DNA of 25,547 nt from GCA-002712045 sp028112705 (GCA_028112705.1 JAOGYN010000019.1:1-25547), one strand, 5' to 3'. Counted from the first letter of the stretch, positions 7,510 through 15,800 are shown. Notes: a model not told the origin generated them from the sequence alone. Program-made: numbers and translations.

Positions 7510-8073
7510 ATGCGAACTTCACATTTTTTTGGTTATGGGTCTTTGGTAAACATAAACACACATTCATACCGCCCATATGAGAAAGGAACCATTAAAGGTT
7601 GGCGACGGATATGGTGTTATACTAAATTAAGGGAAGTTCCTTTTCTCTCTGCTCATTTTGTTAATAAAGGTCAAATTTCTGGATTAATAGCCTCTGTTCC
7701 TGACAATGATTGGTCAGCGCTTGACAGGCGTGAAACAGGATATCATCGAACAAAAATACCTTTAAAGTTGCAAAAAAATACATCTAAGAATGAGGTTCAA
7801 ATTTATCATGTACCCCCCTCAAACATTTCTAATAACAAACCAGTAAAAGGTATTATCTTAAGTTATTTAGATTGCGTAATTAAAGGTTATCTAGAACAAT
7901 ATGAAGAAGAGGGAGTTATGGATTTCTTTGAGACAACCGACGGGTGGAATTGTCAGATATTTGATGACAGATTAAATCCAATTTATCCTCGACATATACA
8001 GTTAACTAAATCTGAGCAAATTCTTGTTGATCATTATCTAGAACTTTCAAGAAAAAAACAAAAATATAATTAA
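7510..8073 (+). CDS. Gamma-glutamylcyclotransferase-like protein (GGCT/AIG2 fold)
   Basis: This 187-residue protein opens with FFGYGSLVN (6-14), the glycine-rich substrate loop of gamma-glutamylcyclotransferase-fold enzymes. It has the expected acidic catalytic residue E75 in LDRRETGYHR. The family releases 5-oxoproline from gamma-glutamyl amino acids or amides, including glutathione in the ChaC branch. The general fold is clear, but the branch (GGCT, GGACT or ChaC-like) cannot be set by eye. The C-terminal third (from about 115) is less conserved and Lys/Gln-rich at the end. The gene is divergent from the gcv operon and shares its intergenic region. The SD is a weak AAAAGG about 9 nt before the ATG. 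Confidence 0.78.
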   Translation: MRTSHFFGYGSLVNINTHSYRPYEKGTIKGWRRIWCYTKLREVPFLSAHFVNKGQISGLIASVPDNDWSALDRRETGYHRTKIPLKLQKNTSKNEVQIYHVPPSNISNNKPVKGIILSYLDCVIKGYLEQYEEEGVMDFFETTDGWNCQIFDDRLNPIYPRHIQLTKSEQILVDHYLELSRKKQKYN

Positions 8074-8185
8074 ATTTCATACAAATTTTAACCAAGTTCT
8101 ATTTTTAAATTTAACATAATAGATAGACTTGTTATTTATTTTTGATAGTCTCATAATTTATCAAATTCTATGAATAGGAATAGCT

Positions 8186-8926
8186 ATGAGATTAAATGGA
8201 AAATCTGCGATAATCACTGGAGCTGCATCTGGTTTTGGCCAAGGTATTGCAACAGAATTTGCAAAACAGGGTGCTCAGGTAATGGTTGCAGACATTAATT
8301 ACGAAGCAGCAGAATTACATGCAAAAACTATAAATGGGGTTTCTCAGCAAGTTGACGTAAGTAATAATGAAAGCGTGCTAAATATGATAACGAGCGCCTT
8401 AAAGCAATTTGGGAAAATTGATATCTTAGTAAATAATGCAGGCATCACACATTTAAAATCTCCTTTAGAGGATGTTACAGAAGAAGAATTTGATCGTGTT
8501 ATAGCAGTAAATGCTAAGTCGGTTTATCTGACGGCAAAACATTTAGTACCATTAATGAAAAAAGAAAAAAAAGGTTCTATACTTAATGTTGCCTCGACAG
8601 CGGGCATTAGCCCAAGAGCTAACTTAAGTTGGTATAACGCATCAAAAGGATGGATGATAACAGCGACTAAGACAATGGCAGTTGAATTAGCTCCATTCGG
8701 GATAAGAACTAATGCTATTTGTCCTGTTGCAGGTGAAACACCACTTCTAAAAAGTTTCATGGGAGAAGACACACCGAAAATTCGTGAAAAATTTTTGGCA
8801 ACTATTCCAATTGGGCGATTCTCAACTCCACAAGACATGGCAAATGCAGCGCTTTTTCTTTGCTCTGATGAAGCCAGTATGATTACTGGTGTAGCTTTAG
8901 AAGTTGATGGAGGGCGTTGCATATGA
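8186..8926 (+). CDS. Short-chain dehydrogenase/reductase (classical SDR)
   Basis: This 246-residue protein has all classical SDR motifs: the TGAASGFGQGIA cofactor loop (11-22), NNAG (about 87-90), a catalytic serine in NVASTAG, and Tyr/Lys in WYNASKGW, ending in ALEVDGGRCI. Such enzymes oxidise or reduce alcohols and ketones with NAD(H) or NADP(H). The D in MVADINYE after beta-2 suggests NAD(H) preference. The substrate cannot be named; FabG or glucose-1-dehydrogenase labels would be by similarity only. The stop codon overlaps the ATG of the next gene (ATGA), so the two are translationally coupled and probably serve the same pathway. An AGGAA SD precedes the ATG. Confidence 0.92.
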   Translation: MRLNGKSAIITGAASGFGQGIATEFAKQGAQVMVADINYEAAELHAKTINGVSQQVDVSNNESVLNMITSALKQFGKIDILVNNAGITHLKSPLEDVTEEEFDRVIAVNAKSVYLTAKHLVPLMKKEKKGSILNVASTAGISPRANLSWYNASKGWMITATKTMAVELAPFGIRTNAICPVAGETPLLKSFMGEDTPKIREKFLATIPIGRFSTPQDMANAALFLCSDEASMITGVALEVDGGRCI

Positions 8927-9906
8927 AGCCAGGGGAAAAAAATTTAATAACTGATATTAAAGGCTTGAAAGTTGGAAATGCAGAAGACCATTCAATTAAA
9001 ACAGGTGTTACGGTACTATTATCCGACAAACCATTCGTAGCTGGTGTTTCAGTTATGGGTGGTGCACCAGGCACTAGAGAAACAGATCTTTTAGCCCCAG
9101 ATAAAATGGTGCAAGAAATAGATGCTTTGGTATTATCCGGTGGGTCCGCCTTTGGCTTAGATTCTGCTAGCGGTGTTGCTGATGAGCTTGCCAAACAAGG
9201 TCGAGGGTTTAAAGCCGGTGATGCAAATGTTCCAATTGTTCCGGCAGCTATTTTATTTGACTTACTAAACGGCGGAAATAAAAAATGGGAAACGAACCCT
9301 TATAAAGATTTGGGGATAGAAGCATTAAAAAATAGCGCTGAGCACTTTGAGCTTGGAAGCCATGGAGCAGGTACAGGCGCCACTACTGCAAATTTAAAAG
9401 GTGGTTTGGGATCAGCTTCCCTAATTTTAGATAATGGTATTACTGTTGCAGCAATAGTTGCAGTTAATTCTTTTGGTGCCGTAAGCAATGGAAAGGGGCA
9501 GCCATTTTTTGCATCACCATTCGAGTTTTCAGATGAGTTTGGGGGTTTGGGAACCGATACTAATTACGACCCAACATCAGTACATCTAAAAGTACCATCA
9601 AAAAAAGGTGAAAATACTACAATAGCAATTGTGGCAACCGATGCTAAATTTACTAAAGCACAGACGACTCGTTTGGCAACAGTATCACATGACGGAATGT
9701 CACGAGCTATAATACCATCACATACACCTGTAGACGGTGATTTAGTTTTTGCTGCCGCCACTGGAGAAAAAGAATTAAAAAAACCTTTAGAAGATGAATT
9801 AATCATTGGACATGGCGCCAGTATTTGTCTGGCTCGGGCAATAGCTCGCGCAGTATATTCTGCAACTCCAAAACCAAACGATATTAAGCCAACGTTTCGT
9901 GAATAA
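8923..9906 (+). CDS. P1-family self-cleaving peptidase/amidase (DmpA/NylC-like, family S58)
   Basis: This 327-residue protein has the layout of the DmpA/BapA/NylC N-terminal-nucleophile hydrolases. Features are ITDIKGLKVGNAED at the start, GGAPGTRETDLL (47-58), LSGGSAFGLDSASGV (71-85), GSHGAGTGATTANLKGG (145-161), and the autocleavage region AVNSFGAVSNG. By analogy the chain is cut before S183, which becomes the nucleophile. Known members act on D-amino-acid peptides, beta-peptides or nylon oligomers; the substrate here is unknown. I chose the ATG at 8923, which overlaps the SDR stop by 4 nt and lies 8 nt behind GGAGGG, over an in-frame TTG at 8917. It probably works with the coupled SDR. Confidence 0.9.
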   Translation: MKPGEKNLITDIKGLKVGNAEDHSIKTGVTVLLSDKPFVAGVSVMGGAPGTRETDLLAPDKMVQEIDALVLSGGSAFGLDSASGVADELAKQGRGFKAGDANVPIVPAAILFDLLNGGNKKWETNPYKDLGIEALKNSAEHFELGSHGAGTGATTANLKGGLGSASLILDNGITVAAIVAVNSFGAVSNGKGQPFFASPFEFSDEFGGLGTDTNYDPTSVHLKVPSKKGENTTIAIVATDAKFTKAQTTRLATVSHDGMSRAIIPSHTPVDGDLVFAAATGEKELKKPLEDELIIGHGASICLARAIARAVYSATPKPNDIKPTFRE

Positions 9907-10016
9907 TCACAAATGAAGTAAAAATAATTGCCCGATGCAGTAGAAGCTAATAATCTTATGTTGTAAAAGAAAAATAAATATTACAGACATAAATAAACCG
10001 CTCTTGGAGAAGTAAA

Positions 10017-11492
10017 ATGTTAGATTCAACAAATCTGTCCTCTATGTTAAAAGACCCATCACTTTTGTGTACACAAGCGTATATTTCAGGCGATTGGATA
10101 AATGCTGACGACGGTTCCACCTTTGAGGTGAAGAACCCTGCTAGAGGAGATGTTATCGCAGTAGTTCCAAATATGGGATTGACTGAAGTAAAAAGAGCAA
10201 TTGAATCAGCACAGAAATCACAAAAGGCTTGGGCCGCAAGAACTGGTAAAGAGAGGTCAGCCATTCTACGAAAATGGAATGATTTAATGGTCGAGAATGC
10301 TGATGACCTTGGCATTATTTTGACAGCTGAAATGGGCAAACCAATTGCTGAGGGTAAAGGGGAAATATTATATGGAGCTTCATTTATTGAATGGTTTGCT
10401 GAAGAAGCAAAGCGCGTTTACGGGGAAACAATTCCTGGCCACCAAGTAGACAAAAGAATTACGGTGATAAAACAACCTATCGGCGTAGTTGCATCTATAA
10501 CACCTTGGAATTTTCCTAATGCAATGATTACAAGAAAAGTTGCTCCTGCGCTCGCTGCTGGATGTTCATTTGTTGCCAGACCTGCTACTGAAACACCTCT
10601 ATCAGCACTTGCAATTGCTTTATTAGCTGAAAGAGCTGGTGTGCCAAAAGGTGTTTTTTCTGTAATTACATCAAAAAAATCATCATTAATTGGTCAAGAA
10701 TTTTGCTCTAACCCAGCTATTAGAAAACTTACTTTCACGGGTTCAACAGAAGTTGGCAGAATTTTAATGCGACAGTCTGCTGAACAAATAATGAAAGTTT
10801 CGATGGAATTAGGAGGGAATGCTCCATTTATTGTCTTTGACGATGCTGACTTAGACAAAGCTGTAGAAGGTGCATTAATTTCAAAATACAGAAACAATGG
10901 ACAAACATGTGTTTGCGCTAATCGTATCTATGTTCAATCAGGTGTTTATGAAGCTTTTGCAACAAAACTTGCGGATGCTGTTAATAAAATGAAAGTTGGT
11001 GACGGATTTGAAAATGGCGTTTCATCTGGACCACTGATTAATTCTGACGCTGTCAGCAAAGTAGAAGAACACATTAGTGACGCGCTTTCAAAAGGAGCAA
11101 AAATTCTAACAGGTGGCAATCGTCATAAATTAGGAGGTTTATTTTTTGAACCAACCGTAATCACTGGCGTCACAAGAGATATGATGGTCGCAAATGATGA
11201 AACGTTTGGTCCTGTTGCGCCGTTATTTAAATTTGAGACAGAAGAAGATGTAATCAAACAAGCTAATGATACAATATTTGGATTGGCTTCCTATTTTTAT
11301 GCTAGAGATCTCAGTCGTGTTTATCGAGTATCAGAAGCCTTAGAGTATGGTATGGTTGGCATTAATACTGGACTTATATCAACAGAAGTTGCGCCTTTTG
11401 GTGGTATTAAACAATCAGGTATTGGTAGAGAGGGTAGTCGGCACGGTATAGAAGATTATTTAGAAATGAAGTATCTTTGCACATCCATATAA
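10017..11492 (+). CDS. gabD: NAD(P)-dependent succinate-semialdehyde dehydrogenase family enzyme
   Basis: This 491-residue aldehyde dehydrogenase is of the GabD group. It has ITPWNFPNAMITRK (161-174), FTGSTEVGR, the general base E264 in MELGGNAP, and the catalytic C298 in NNGQTCVCANR, a pattern typical of succinate-semialdehyde dehydrogenases with a second cysteine two residues on. NDETFGPVAPLF and APFGGIKQSGIGREGS complete the signature. The reaction would be oxidation of succinate semialdehyde (or glutarate/adipate semialdehyde) to the diacid. In the coenzyme segment the usual K-P-A reads R188-P-A. Start ATG with a GGAGAAG SD. It follows the P1-peptidase by 110 nt. The gene symbol is by family resemblance; the exact aldehyde is not proven. 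Confidence 0.88.
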   Translation: MLDSTNLSSMLKDPSLLCTQAYISGDWINADDGSTFEVKNPARGDVIAVVPNMGLTEVKRAIESAQKSQKAWAARTGKERSAILRKWNDLMVENADDLGIILTAEMGKPIAEGKGEILYGASFIEWFAEEAKRVYGETIPGHQVDKRITVIKQPIGVVASITPWNFPNAMITRKVAPALAAGCSFVARPATETPLSALAIALLAERAGVPKGVFSVITSKKSSLIGQEFCSNPAIRKLTFTGSTEVGRILMRQSAEQIMKVSMELGGNAPFIVFDDADLDKAVEGALISKYRNNGQTCVCANRIYVQSGVYEAFATKLADAVNKMKVGDGFENGVSSGPLINSDAVSKVEEHISDALSKGAKILTGGNRHKLGGLFFEPTVITGVTRDMMVANDETFGPVAPLFKFETEEDVIKQANDTIFGLASYFYARDLSRVYRVSEALEYGMVGINTGLISTEVAPFGGIKQSGIGREGSRHGIEDYLEMKYLCTSI

Positions 11493-11498
11493 TAAAAA

Positions 11499-11527
11499 GA
11501 GTTCCCTGCTTATTAAGCAAGGAACTC
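11499..11527 (-). terminator. Rho-independent terminator of hsp20, bidirectional hairpin
   Basis: The inverted repeat GAGTTCCCTGCTT / AAGCAAGGAACTC (13 bp with one mismatch, 3-nt loop) lies between the convergent gabD and hsp20 genes. On the minus strand it is followed directly by TTTTTATT, a good U-tract for hsp20. On the plus side there is no comparable T-run, so for gabD it would act mainly as a hairpin. Confidence 0.85.
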
Positions 11528-11540
11528 AACTAATAATAGT

Positions 11541-11990
11541 TTATGCCGCTTTGGAAGCTATTGCTTTAGAATTAGAAATTTCAATCCTTCTTGGCTTCAA
11601 AGCTTCAGGTACCTCTTTAACCAAATCAATGTGTAACATGCCATGTTCATAACTTGCTGACGTAACATGAACGTGGTCAGCTAATTTAAACCGTTTTTCA
11701 AAGGATCTTTGCGCGATTCCTTTATGCAAGTAAGAACTCTGTTCTTCTCTTTTAGACGCTCGAACGCCTACAGTAAGCTGCTGGTTCTCTACTTCAATTA
11801 GAAAATTCTCTTGAGAAAAACCAGCTGATGCTATGGAAATTCGATAATTTTCTTCATCAATTTTTTCTATATTGAACGGTGGGTATGATTCTTGTGATAC
11901 CTGATTGGTAAAAATATTATCAAACATGTCCACAAAGTGATCAAATCCAACTGTTGATCTGTATATCGGTGTAAAATCAATATGTCTCAT
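11541..11990 (-). CDS. Small heat-shock protein, Hsp20/IbpA family
   Basis: This 149-residue protein has an alpha-crystallin domain from about 37 to 130: YPPFNIEKIDEENYRISIASAGF at its start, ENFLIEVENQQLTV in the middle, RSFEKRFKLADHVHV, and the closing GMLHIDLVKEVPEALKPR with the C-terminal I-x-I-like motif RRIEIS. The N-terminal part (RHIDFTPIYRSTVGFDHFVDMFD) is like IbpA. These ATP-independent chaperones hold unfolding proteins for refolding by DnaK/ClpB. The SD GGAGGA lies 6 nt before the ATG and is predicted to be masked by a ROSE-like hairpin, and a heat-shock-type promoter is possible upstream. Monocistronic, ended by the terminator at 11499-11527. Confidence 0.93.
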   Translation of the reverse strand: MRHIDFTPIYRSTVGFDHFVDMFDNIFTNQVSQESYPPFNIEKIDEENYRISIASAGFSQENFLIEVENQQLTVGVRASKREEQSSYLHKGIAQRSFEKRFKLADHVHVTSASYEHGMLHIDLVKEVPEALKPRRIEISNSKAIASKAA

Positions 11991-12042
11991 TTCGCATCCT
12001 CCTAAGAAGCAATGTGTTAAAGGCCTTCTAAATAGACAGACC
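11991..12042 (-). promoter_or_regulatory. ROSE-like RNA thermometer in the hsp20 5' UTR
   Basis: On the minus strand the leader can fold into two hairpins. Hairpin I pairs GGTCT (12042-12038) with AGGCC (12026-12022) and, inside it, TCT with AGA. Hairpin II masks the SD: TTGCT (12012-12008) faces AGGAT (12000-11996), giving U-A and C-G pairs, a G-G mismatch, a U-A pair and a U-U mismatch, closed by a UUA loop. The motif UUGCU (consensus UYGCU) opposite AGGA with a G-G mismatch is the hallmark of ROSE thermometers, which melt on heating to free the SD of small heat-shock genes. It is shorter than classical ROSE elements of about 70-100 nt. Folding was done by eye. Confidence 0.68.
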
Positions 12043-12044
12043 AG

Positions 12045-12089
12045 ATTATATCAGATCCCAAATGGGCATTCTGATACCAATGATCTAAG
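12045..12089 (-). promoter_or_regulatory. Candidate hsp20 promoter(s), sigma-32-like and sigma-70-like
   Basis: On the minus strand CTTAGA (12089-12084) and CCCATTT (12066-12060), 17 nt apart, resemble the sigma-32 pattern CTTGAA / CCCATnT. Starting there, the transcript would include both leader hairpins. Just downstream, TATAAT (12050-12045) is a perfect sigma-70 -10 box but lacks a good -35 hexamer. Its start would fall inside hairpin I. Confidence 0.4.
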
Positions 12090-12094
12090 TATCA
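12072..12094. repeat. Inverted repeat TGATAC-N11-GTATCA over the hsp20 promoter
   Basis: A perfect 6-bp inverted repeat with an 11-bp spacer overlaps the putative -35 hexamer of hsp20. It could be an operator for a dimeric regulator. It could also be chance in AT-rich DNA. Confidence 0.3.
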
Positions 12095-12183
12095 TTTTGA
12101 AATTTTAAAGTAGCTGGCAAGTTTTTATAATTATTTTAACAAATTTTAGGATTTTTCTTAAAAAGATATTATATTAGATGTAC

Positions 12184-12197
12184 TAATCTTAAGATTA
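12184..12197. repeat. 14-bp perfect palindrome upstream of the DUF1285 gene
   Basis: The palindrome TAATCTTAAGATTA lies in the AT-rich intergenic region about 78 nt before the DUF1285 start codon. No other structure is recognised in this 284-base gap outside the hsp20 leader. A binding site is possible, but function is unknown. Confidence 0.25.
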
Positions 12198-12274
12198 TTG
12201 ATTATATCAACTCGTTCTTAAATTCTATATTAATTAAAATAAGCTAAATTAGTTCAGAAATAACAAAGTGCCCT

Positions 12275-12865
12275 ATGAAAAAAGAAATCATAAAACCTAT
12301 TCTTAATGCTGATAGCTTAGCAAAGTCGGCTTCAGCTGCAACGAAAAAAGGTCCTGCGCCAGTTCACCTATGGAACCCCCCATTTTGTGGTGATTTAGAT
12401 ATCAGAATAGCTAGAGATGGAAACTGGTACTATTTAGGCACACCTATTGGTCGCAAGCCCATGGTAAAACTTTTTAGTTCAATTATTAGAAAAGATGGTG
12501 AAAATTATTTTCTTGTCACACCTGTTGAAAAAGTTGGCATCAAAGTTGATGATGCACCATTTGTTGCTGTTGATTTTGAGGTTGAAGGCTCTGGAAAAAC
12601 ACAACAAGTGATATTCAAAACAAATGTAGATGATCAAGCAATAGCTGGTCCTAAAAATAAGATACGCGTTATCCACGATCCAAAAACAGATGAACCATCA
12701 CCGTATATCAGAATACGTTCTAATTTAGATGCTTTGATTGATCGAAAATCTTTTTACAGACTAGTTGATATCGGGGAGCATCATGAGATGAATGAGCAAA
12801 GTTGGTTTGGCATTTGGTCAAAGGGCGAGTTTTTTCCTATAATTTTATCATCAGAATTAGAATGA
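12275..12865 (+). CDS. DUF1285 domain-containing protein
   Basis: This 196-residue soluble protein matches the DUF1285 pattern seen across proteobacteria. It has PAPVHLWNPPFCGDLDIRIA (about 28-47), then DGNWYYLGTPIGRKPMVKLFSSIIRKDG, LVTPVEKVGIKVDDAPFVAV, and the C-terminal DALIDRKSFYRLVDIGEH and SWFGIWSKGEFFPI. The function of the family is not established. No signal peptide or membrane segment is present. The ATG has no clear SD, which suggests weak or leaderless translation or an unseen upstream signal. It converges on polA, with 28 nt between stop codons. Confidence 0.85.
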   Translation: MKKEIIKPILNADSLAKSASAATKKGPAPVHLWNPPFCGDLDIRIARDGNWYYLGTPIGRKPMVKLFSSIIRKDGENYFLVTPVEKVGIKVDDAPFVAVDFEVEGSGKTQQVIFKTNVDDQAIAGPKNKIRVIHDPKTDEPSPYIRIRSNLDALIDRKSFYRLVDIGEHHEMNEQSWFGIWSKGEFFPIILSSELE

Positions 12866-12893
12866 TATGAACGACCTTGGCCCTAATCAATTC

Positions 12894-15704
12894 TTAATGT
12901 GCCTCTGCCCAATTTTTTCCCTGCCCAGCATCTACAATCAAAGGTACATCCATCTCAATTATAGGCATTGAAGCGTTTTCCATGACTTCTTTTACTACTG
13001 CAATAGTTTCCTCAACAGCTTCTTCATGAACCTCAAATAGTAATTCGTCATGGACCTGCAATAGCATTTTAGCCTGCAAGTTTTCGATCGCTTTAGGCAT
13101 CCTAATCATTGCGCGTCGGATAACATCTGCCGCTGTTCCTTGGATTGGAGCATTGATTGCTGCCCTTTTCGAAAAACCAGCGTGGGGGCCACGATTGTTT
13201 ATCTCTGGTGTGTGAATGCGGCGTCCAAATAATGTTTCAACATATCCATTCTCTTTTGCAAAATTAACTGTGCTCTCCATATAACCTTTGATACCAGGAA
13301 ACCTCTCAAAATATTTATCTATAAACGCTTGAGCCTCTTTTCTTGGAATTCTCAAGTTTCGGGCAAGCCCATAACCTGAAATTCCATAAATAATTCCAAA
13401 ATTTATTGCTTTAGCTTGACGTCTTATCATAGGGTCCATGCCCTCCAATGGAACATCAAACATCTGACTTGCTGTTAAAGCATGAATATCTTGCCCTTGA
13501 AAAAATGCTTCTTTGAGAGTGTCTAAATCAGCAATTTGAGCTAATATTCTTAATTCAATCTGACTATAATCAAGTGATAGTAAAACAGATCCTTCTTCAC
13601 AAACAAATGCCTCTCGAATTTTTCGACCATCTTCACTACGAATGGGAATATTTTGTAAATTAGGAGCAGTCGATGAGAGCCTACCCGTTGAAGTGCCTGC
13701 CATCGAATAAGATGTATGAACTCTTCCAGTTTCTGCATTAATATGATCCTGCAATGCATCCGTATAAGTAGACTTTAATTTTGATAATTGTCTCCAATCT
13801 AAAACTTTCGATGGTAGATCATAACCTTCTACCGTCAAATCTTCTAAAACCTCAGCACCTGTCGCATAAGCTCCTGTTTTTCCTCTTTTCCCACCTGGAA
13901 ACTCAAGTTCATCAAATAAGATCTCACCTAATTGCTTTGGTGATCCTACATTAAAATTTCTACCAGCTAACTCAAAAATTTCAGATTCTAGACCAGCCAT
14001 CTTCTGGGCAAATGAATTAGACATTCTACTCAAAGTATCCCTATCAACTTTAATCCCATGTCTTTCCATATCTGCCAGCACTGGAACTAGGGGGCGCTCT
14101 AAAGTTTCATATACTTTTGTAACTCTATTTTTGTGTAATTGTGGTTTGAACAACTTCCATAACCTCAAAGTAATATCTGCATCTTCAGCGGCATAATTAA
14201 ATGCCTCAGCAACGGGTACCTGATCAAAGGTTATTGCTGATTTACCTGAACCTAATATTGATTTAATTGAAATCGGTGAATGATCTAAATATCTGTTTGA
14301 AAGAGAATCCATACCATGATTATGTGCCCCACCATTTAAAGCATAACTAAGCAGCATTGTATCATCGATTGGAAAAATATTAACATTATATCTCGACATA
14401 ATTTTCATATCATACTTTATATTTTGCCCTATTTTGATGACCGAAGGATCTTCAAGAATAGGTTTTAGTACGGCAAGAGCTTCTTCTAATGGAATTTGAT
14501 TAGAGGCTAGTTTGTTTCCACCGAATAAATCATCGTCTCCAATTTTATGATTAAGCGGGATATAACACGCCTCACCAGCTTCAACACACAAACAAACACC
14601 CACAAGTTCCGCTACCATATCATCTAGGCCAGTTGTCTCAGTATCAACAGCCACCCAACCACGGTTTTTAATTTTTAAAACCCAACTAGTCAGAGATTCA
14701 AGATCACTAATGCAACTGTAAACACTCTTATCAAATGACATAATATCATTATTAATACCTAGCGTTTGGTTTGAATAATTAGTTTCCTGATCATTGCTTA
14801 TTGGTGGATTCACACCCAATTTTGAAGCTATTCTATTGGTCAGTGTCCTGAATTCCATTTCACTTAAGAATTCTAATAATTTTTCTGGATCTGGTTCACT
14901 TACCTCCAAATCATCCAAAAATATTCCAATCTCTGCATCTATTTTTAATGTTACAAGTTCGCGACTAATACGAATTTGATCTCCAAAACTAATAAGCGTA
15001 TCTCGACGCTTTGGTTGTTTAATTTCCTCAGCTCGCTCAAGCAAACTATCAAGATCACCATATTCATTAATTAATAAGGCAGCAGTTTTTATACCTATAC
15101 CTGGTGCACCTGGAACATTATCAACAGCATCTCCTGCTAATGATTGCACATCAATAACGCGGTTTGGTTTTACACCGAACTTTTCGAAAACCCCATCGCT
15201 ATCTATTCTTTTATTTTTCATTGGGTCCAACATATCAACGCCATCGCCAACCAGCTGCATTAAATCTTTATCTGAACTTATAATTGTTACCCGCCCACCA
15301 CTATCTCGAGCTTGTGTCGCTAAGGTTGCTATTATGTCATCTGCTTCTAATCCAACCTGTTCGATACAAGCTAAATTAAATGCCCGTGTTGCATCACGAG
15401 TTAAAGGAAATTGTGGAACCAAGTCCTCGGGAGCAGGCGGTCTATTAGCTTTATAGGCCTCATAAATATCAGAACGAAATGTTTTACCCTTTGCATCAAA
15501 AATAACAGCAACATGAGTGGGGGCATCAATACCCTTCTGATCTTCAACAAACTTATATAACATATTACAAAACCCACTCACCGCTCCAATTGGCAAGCCA
15601 TCCGATTTTCGGGTCAAAGGTGGTAAAGCGTGATAAGCACGAAATATAAAGCCAGATCCGTCAATCAGATGAAGGTGATGGCCTTTACCAAAATTATTAC
15701 TCAA
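12894..15704 (-). CDS. polA: DNA polymerase I
   Basis: This 936-residue enzyme has all three domains. The 5'-3' exonuclease (about 1-300) has LIDGSGFIFRAYHALPPL, SSDKDLMQL and DNVPGAPGIGIKTAA. The 3'-5' proofreading domain (about 345-525) has D354/E356 in VAVDTETTGL and D508/D510 in YAAEDADITLRLW, so proofreading looks intact. The polymerase (about 530-936) has D712 in LSLDYSQIELR, the O-helix RRQAKAINFGIIYG with K765, F769 and Y773, and H884/D885 in LLQVHDELLFEVH. The F769 position favours discrimination against dideoxynucleotides. It fills gaps in repair and lagging-strand maturation. The start is TTG, 8 nt behind a GGAG SD; there is no nearby ATG. A zinc-finger mini-gene lies 96 nt upstream. 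Confidence 0.97.
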   Translation of the reverse strand: MSNNFGKGHHLHLIDGSGFIFRAYHALPPLTRKSDGLPIGAVSGFCNMLYKFVEDQKGIDAPTHVAVIFDAKGKTFRSDIYEAYKANRPPAPEDLVPQFPLTRDATRAFNLACIEQVGLEADDIIATLATQARDSGGRVTIISSDKDLMQLVGDGVDMLDPMKNKRIDSDGVFEKFGVKPNRVIDVQSLAGDAVDNVPGAPGIGIKTAALLINEYGDLDSLLERAEEIKQPKRRDTLISFGDQIRISRELVTLKIDAEIGIFLDDLEVSEPDPEKLLEFLSEMEFRTLTNRIASKLGVNPPISNDQETNYSNQTLGINNDIMSFDKSVYSCISDLESLTSWVLKIKNRGWVAVDTETTGLDDMVAELVGVCLCVEAGEACYIPLNHKIGDDDLFGGNKLASNQIPLEEALAVLKPILEDPSVIKIGQNIKYDMKIMSRYNVNIFPIDDTMLLSYALNGGAHNHGMDSLSNRYLDHSPISIKSILGSGKSAITFDQVPVAEAFNYAAEDADITLRLWKLFKPQLHKNRVTKVYETLERPLVPVLADMERHGIKVDRDTLSRMSNSFAQKMAGLESEIFELAGRNFNVGSPKQLGEILFDELEFPGGKRGKTGAYATGAEVLEDLTVEGYDLPSKVLDWRQLSKLKSTYTDALQDHINAETGRVHTSYSMAGTSTGRLSSTAPNLQNIPIRSEDGRKIREAFVCEEGSVLLSLDYSQIELRILAQIADLDTLKEAFFQGQDIHALTASQMFDVPLEGMDPMIRRQAKAINFGIIYGISGYGLARNLRIPRKEAQAFIDKYFERFPGIKGYMESTVNFAKENGYVETLFGRRIHTPEINNRGPHAGFSKRAAINAPIQGTAADVIRRAMIRMPKAIENLQAKMLLQVHDELLFEVHEEAVEETIAVVKEVMENASMPIIEMDVPLIVDAGQGKNWAEAH

Positions 15705-15800
15705 CTAGAGATCTCCTTTTATATTTACCTGGAATCCTAAGATTATTATGTCAAATAACTTGGAATAAAGCGATATCTTTAAAAATTAAATTAGAAACTA

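Noticed and set aside
7196..7576. 127-codon N-terminal extension of the gcvT frame
   Set aside because: It coincides with the tandem glycine riboswitch, resembles no GcvT sequence, and a good SD plus ATG lie at 7195.
8113..8156. AGACT / AGTCT inverted repeat before the SDR gene, considered as a terminator
   Set aside because: Only 5 bp with a long AT-rich loop; not a stable hairpin.
9907..10016. Gap between the P1-peptidase and gabD, searched for tRNA, terminator or small gene
   Set aside because: No cloverleaf, hairpin with U-tract or supported reading frame was found; only the gabD SD is clear.
13550..13759. 69-codon minus-strand frame within polA
   Set aside because: It overlaps the polymerase domain in another frame; polA is intact, so this is a shadow.
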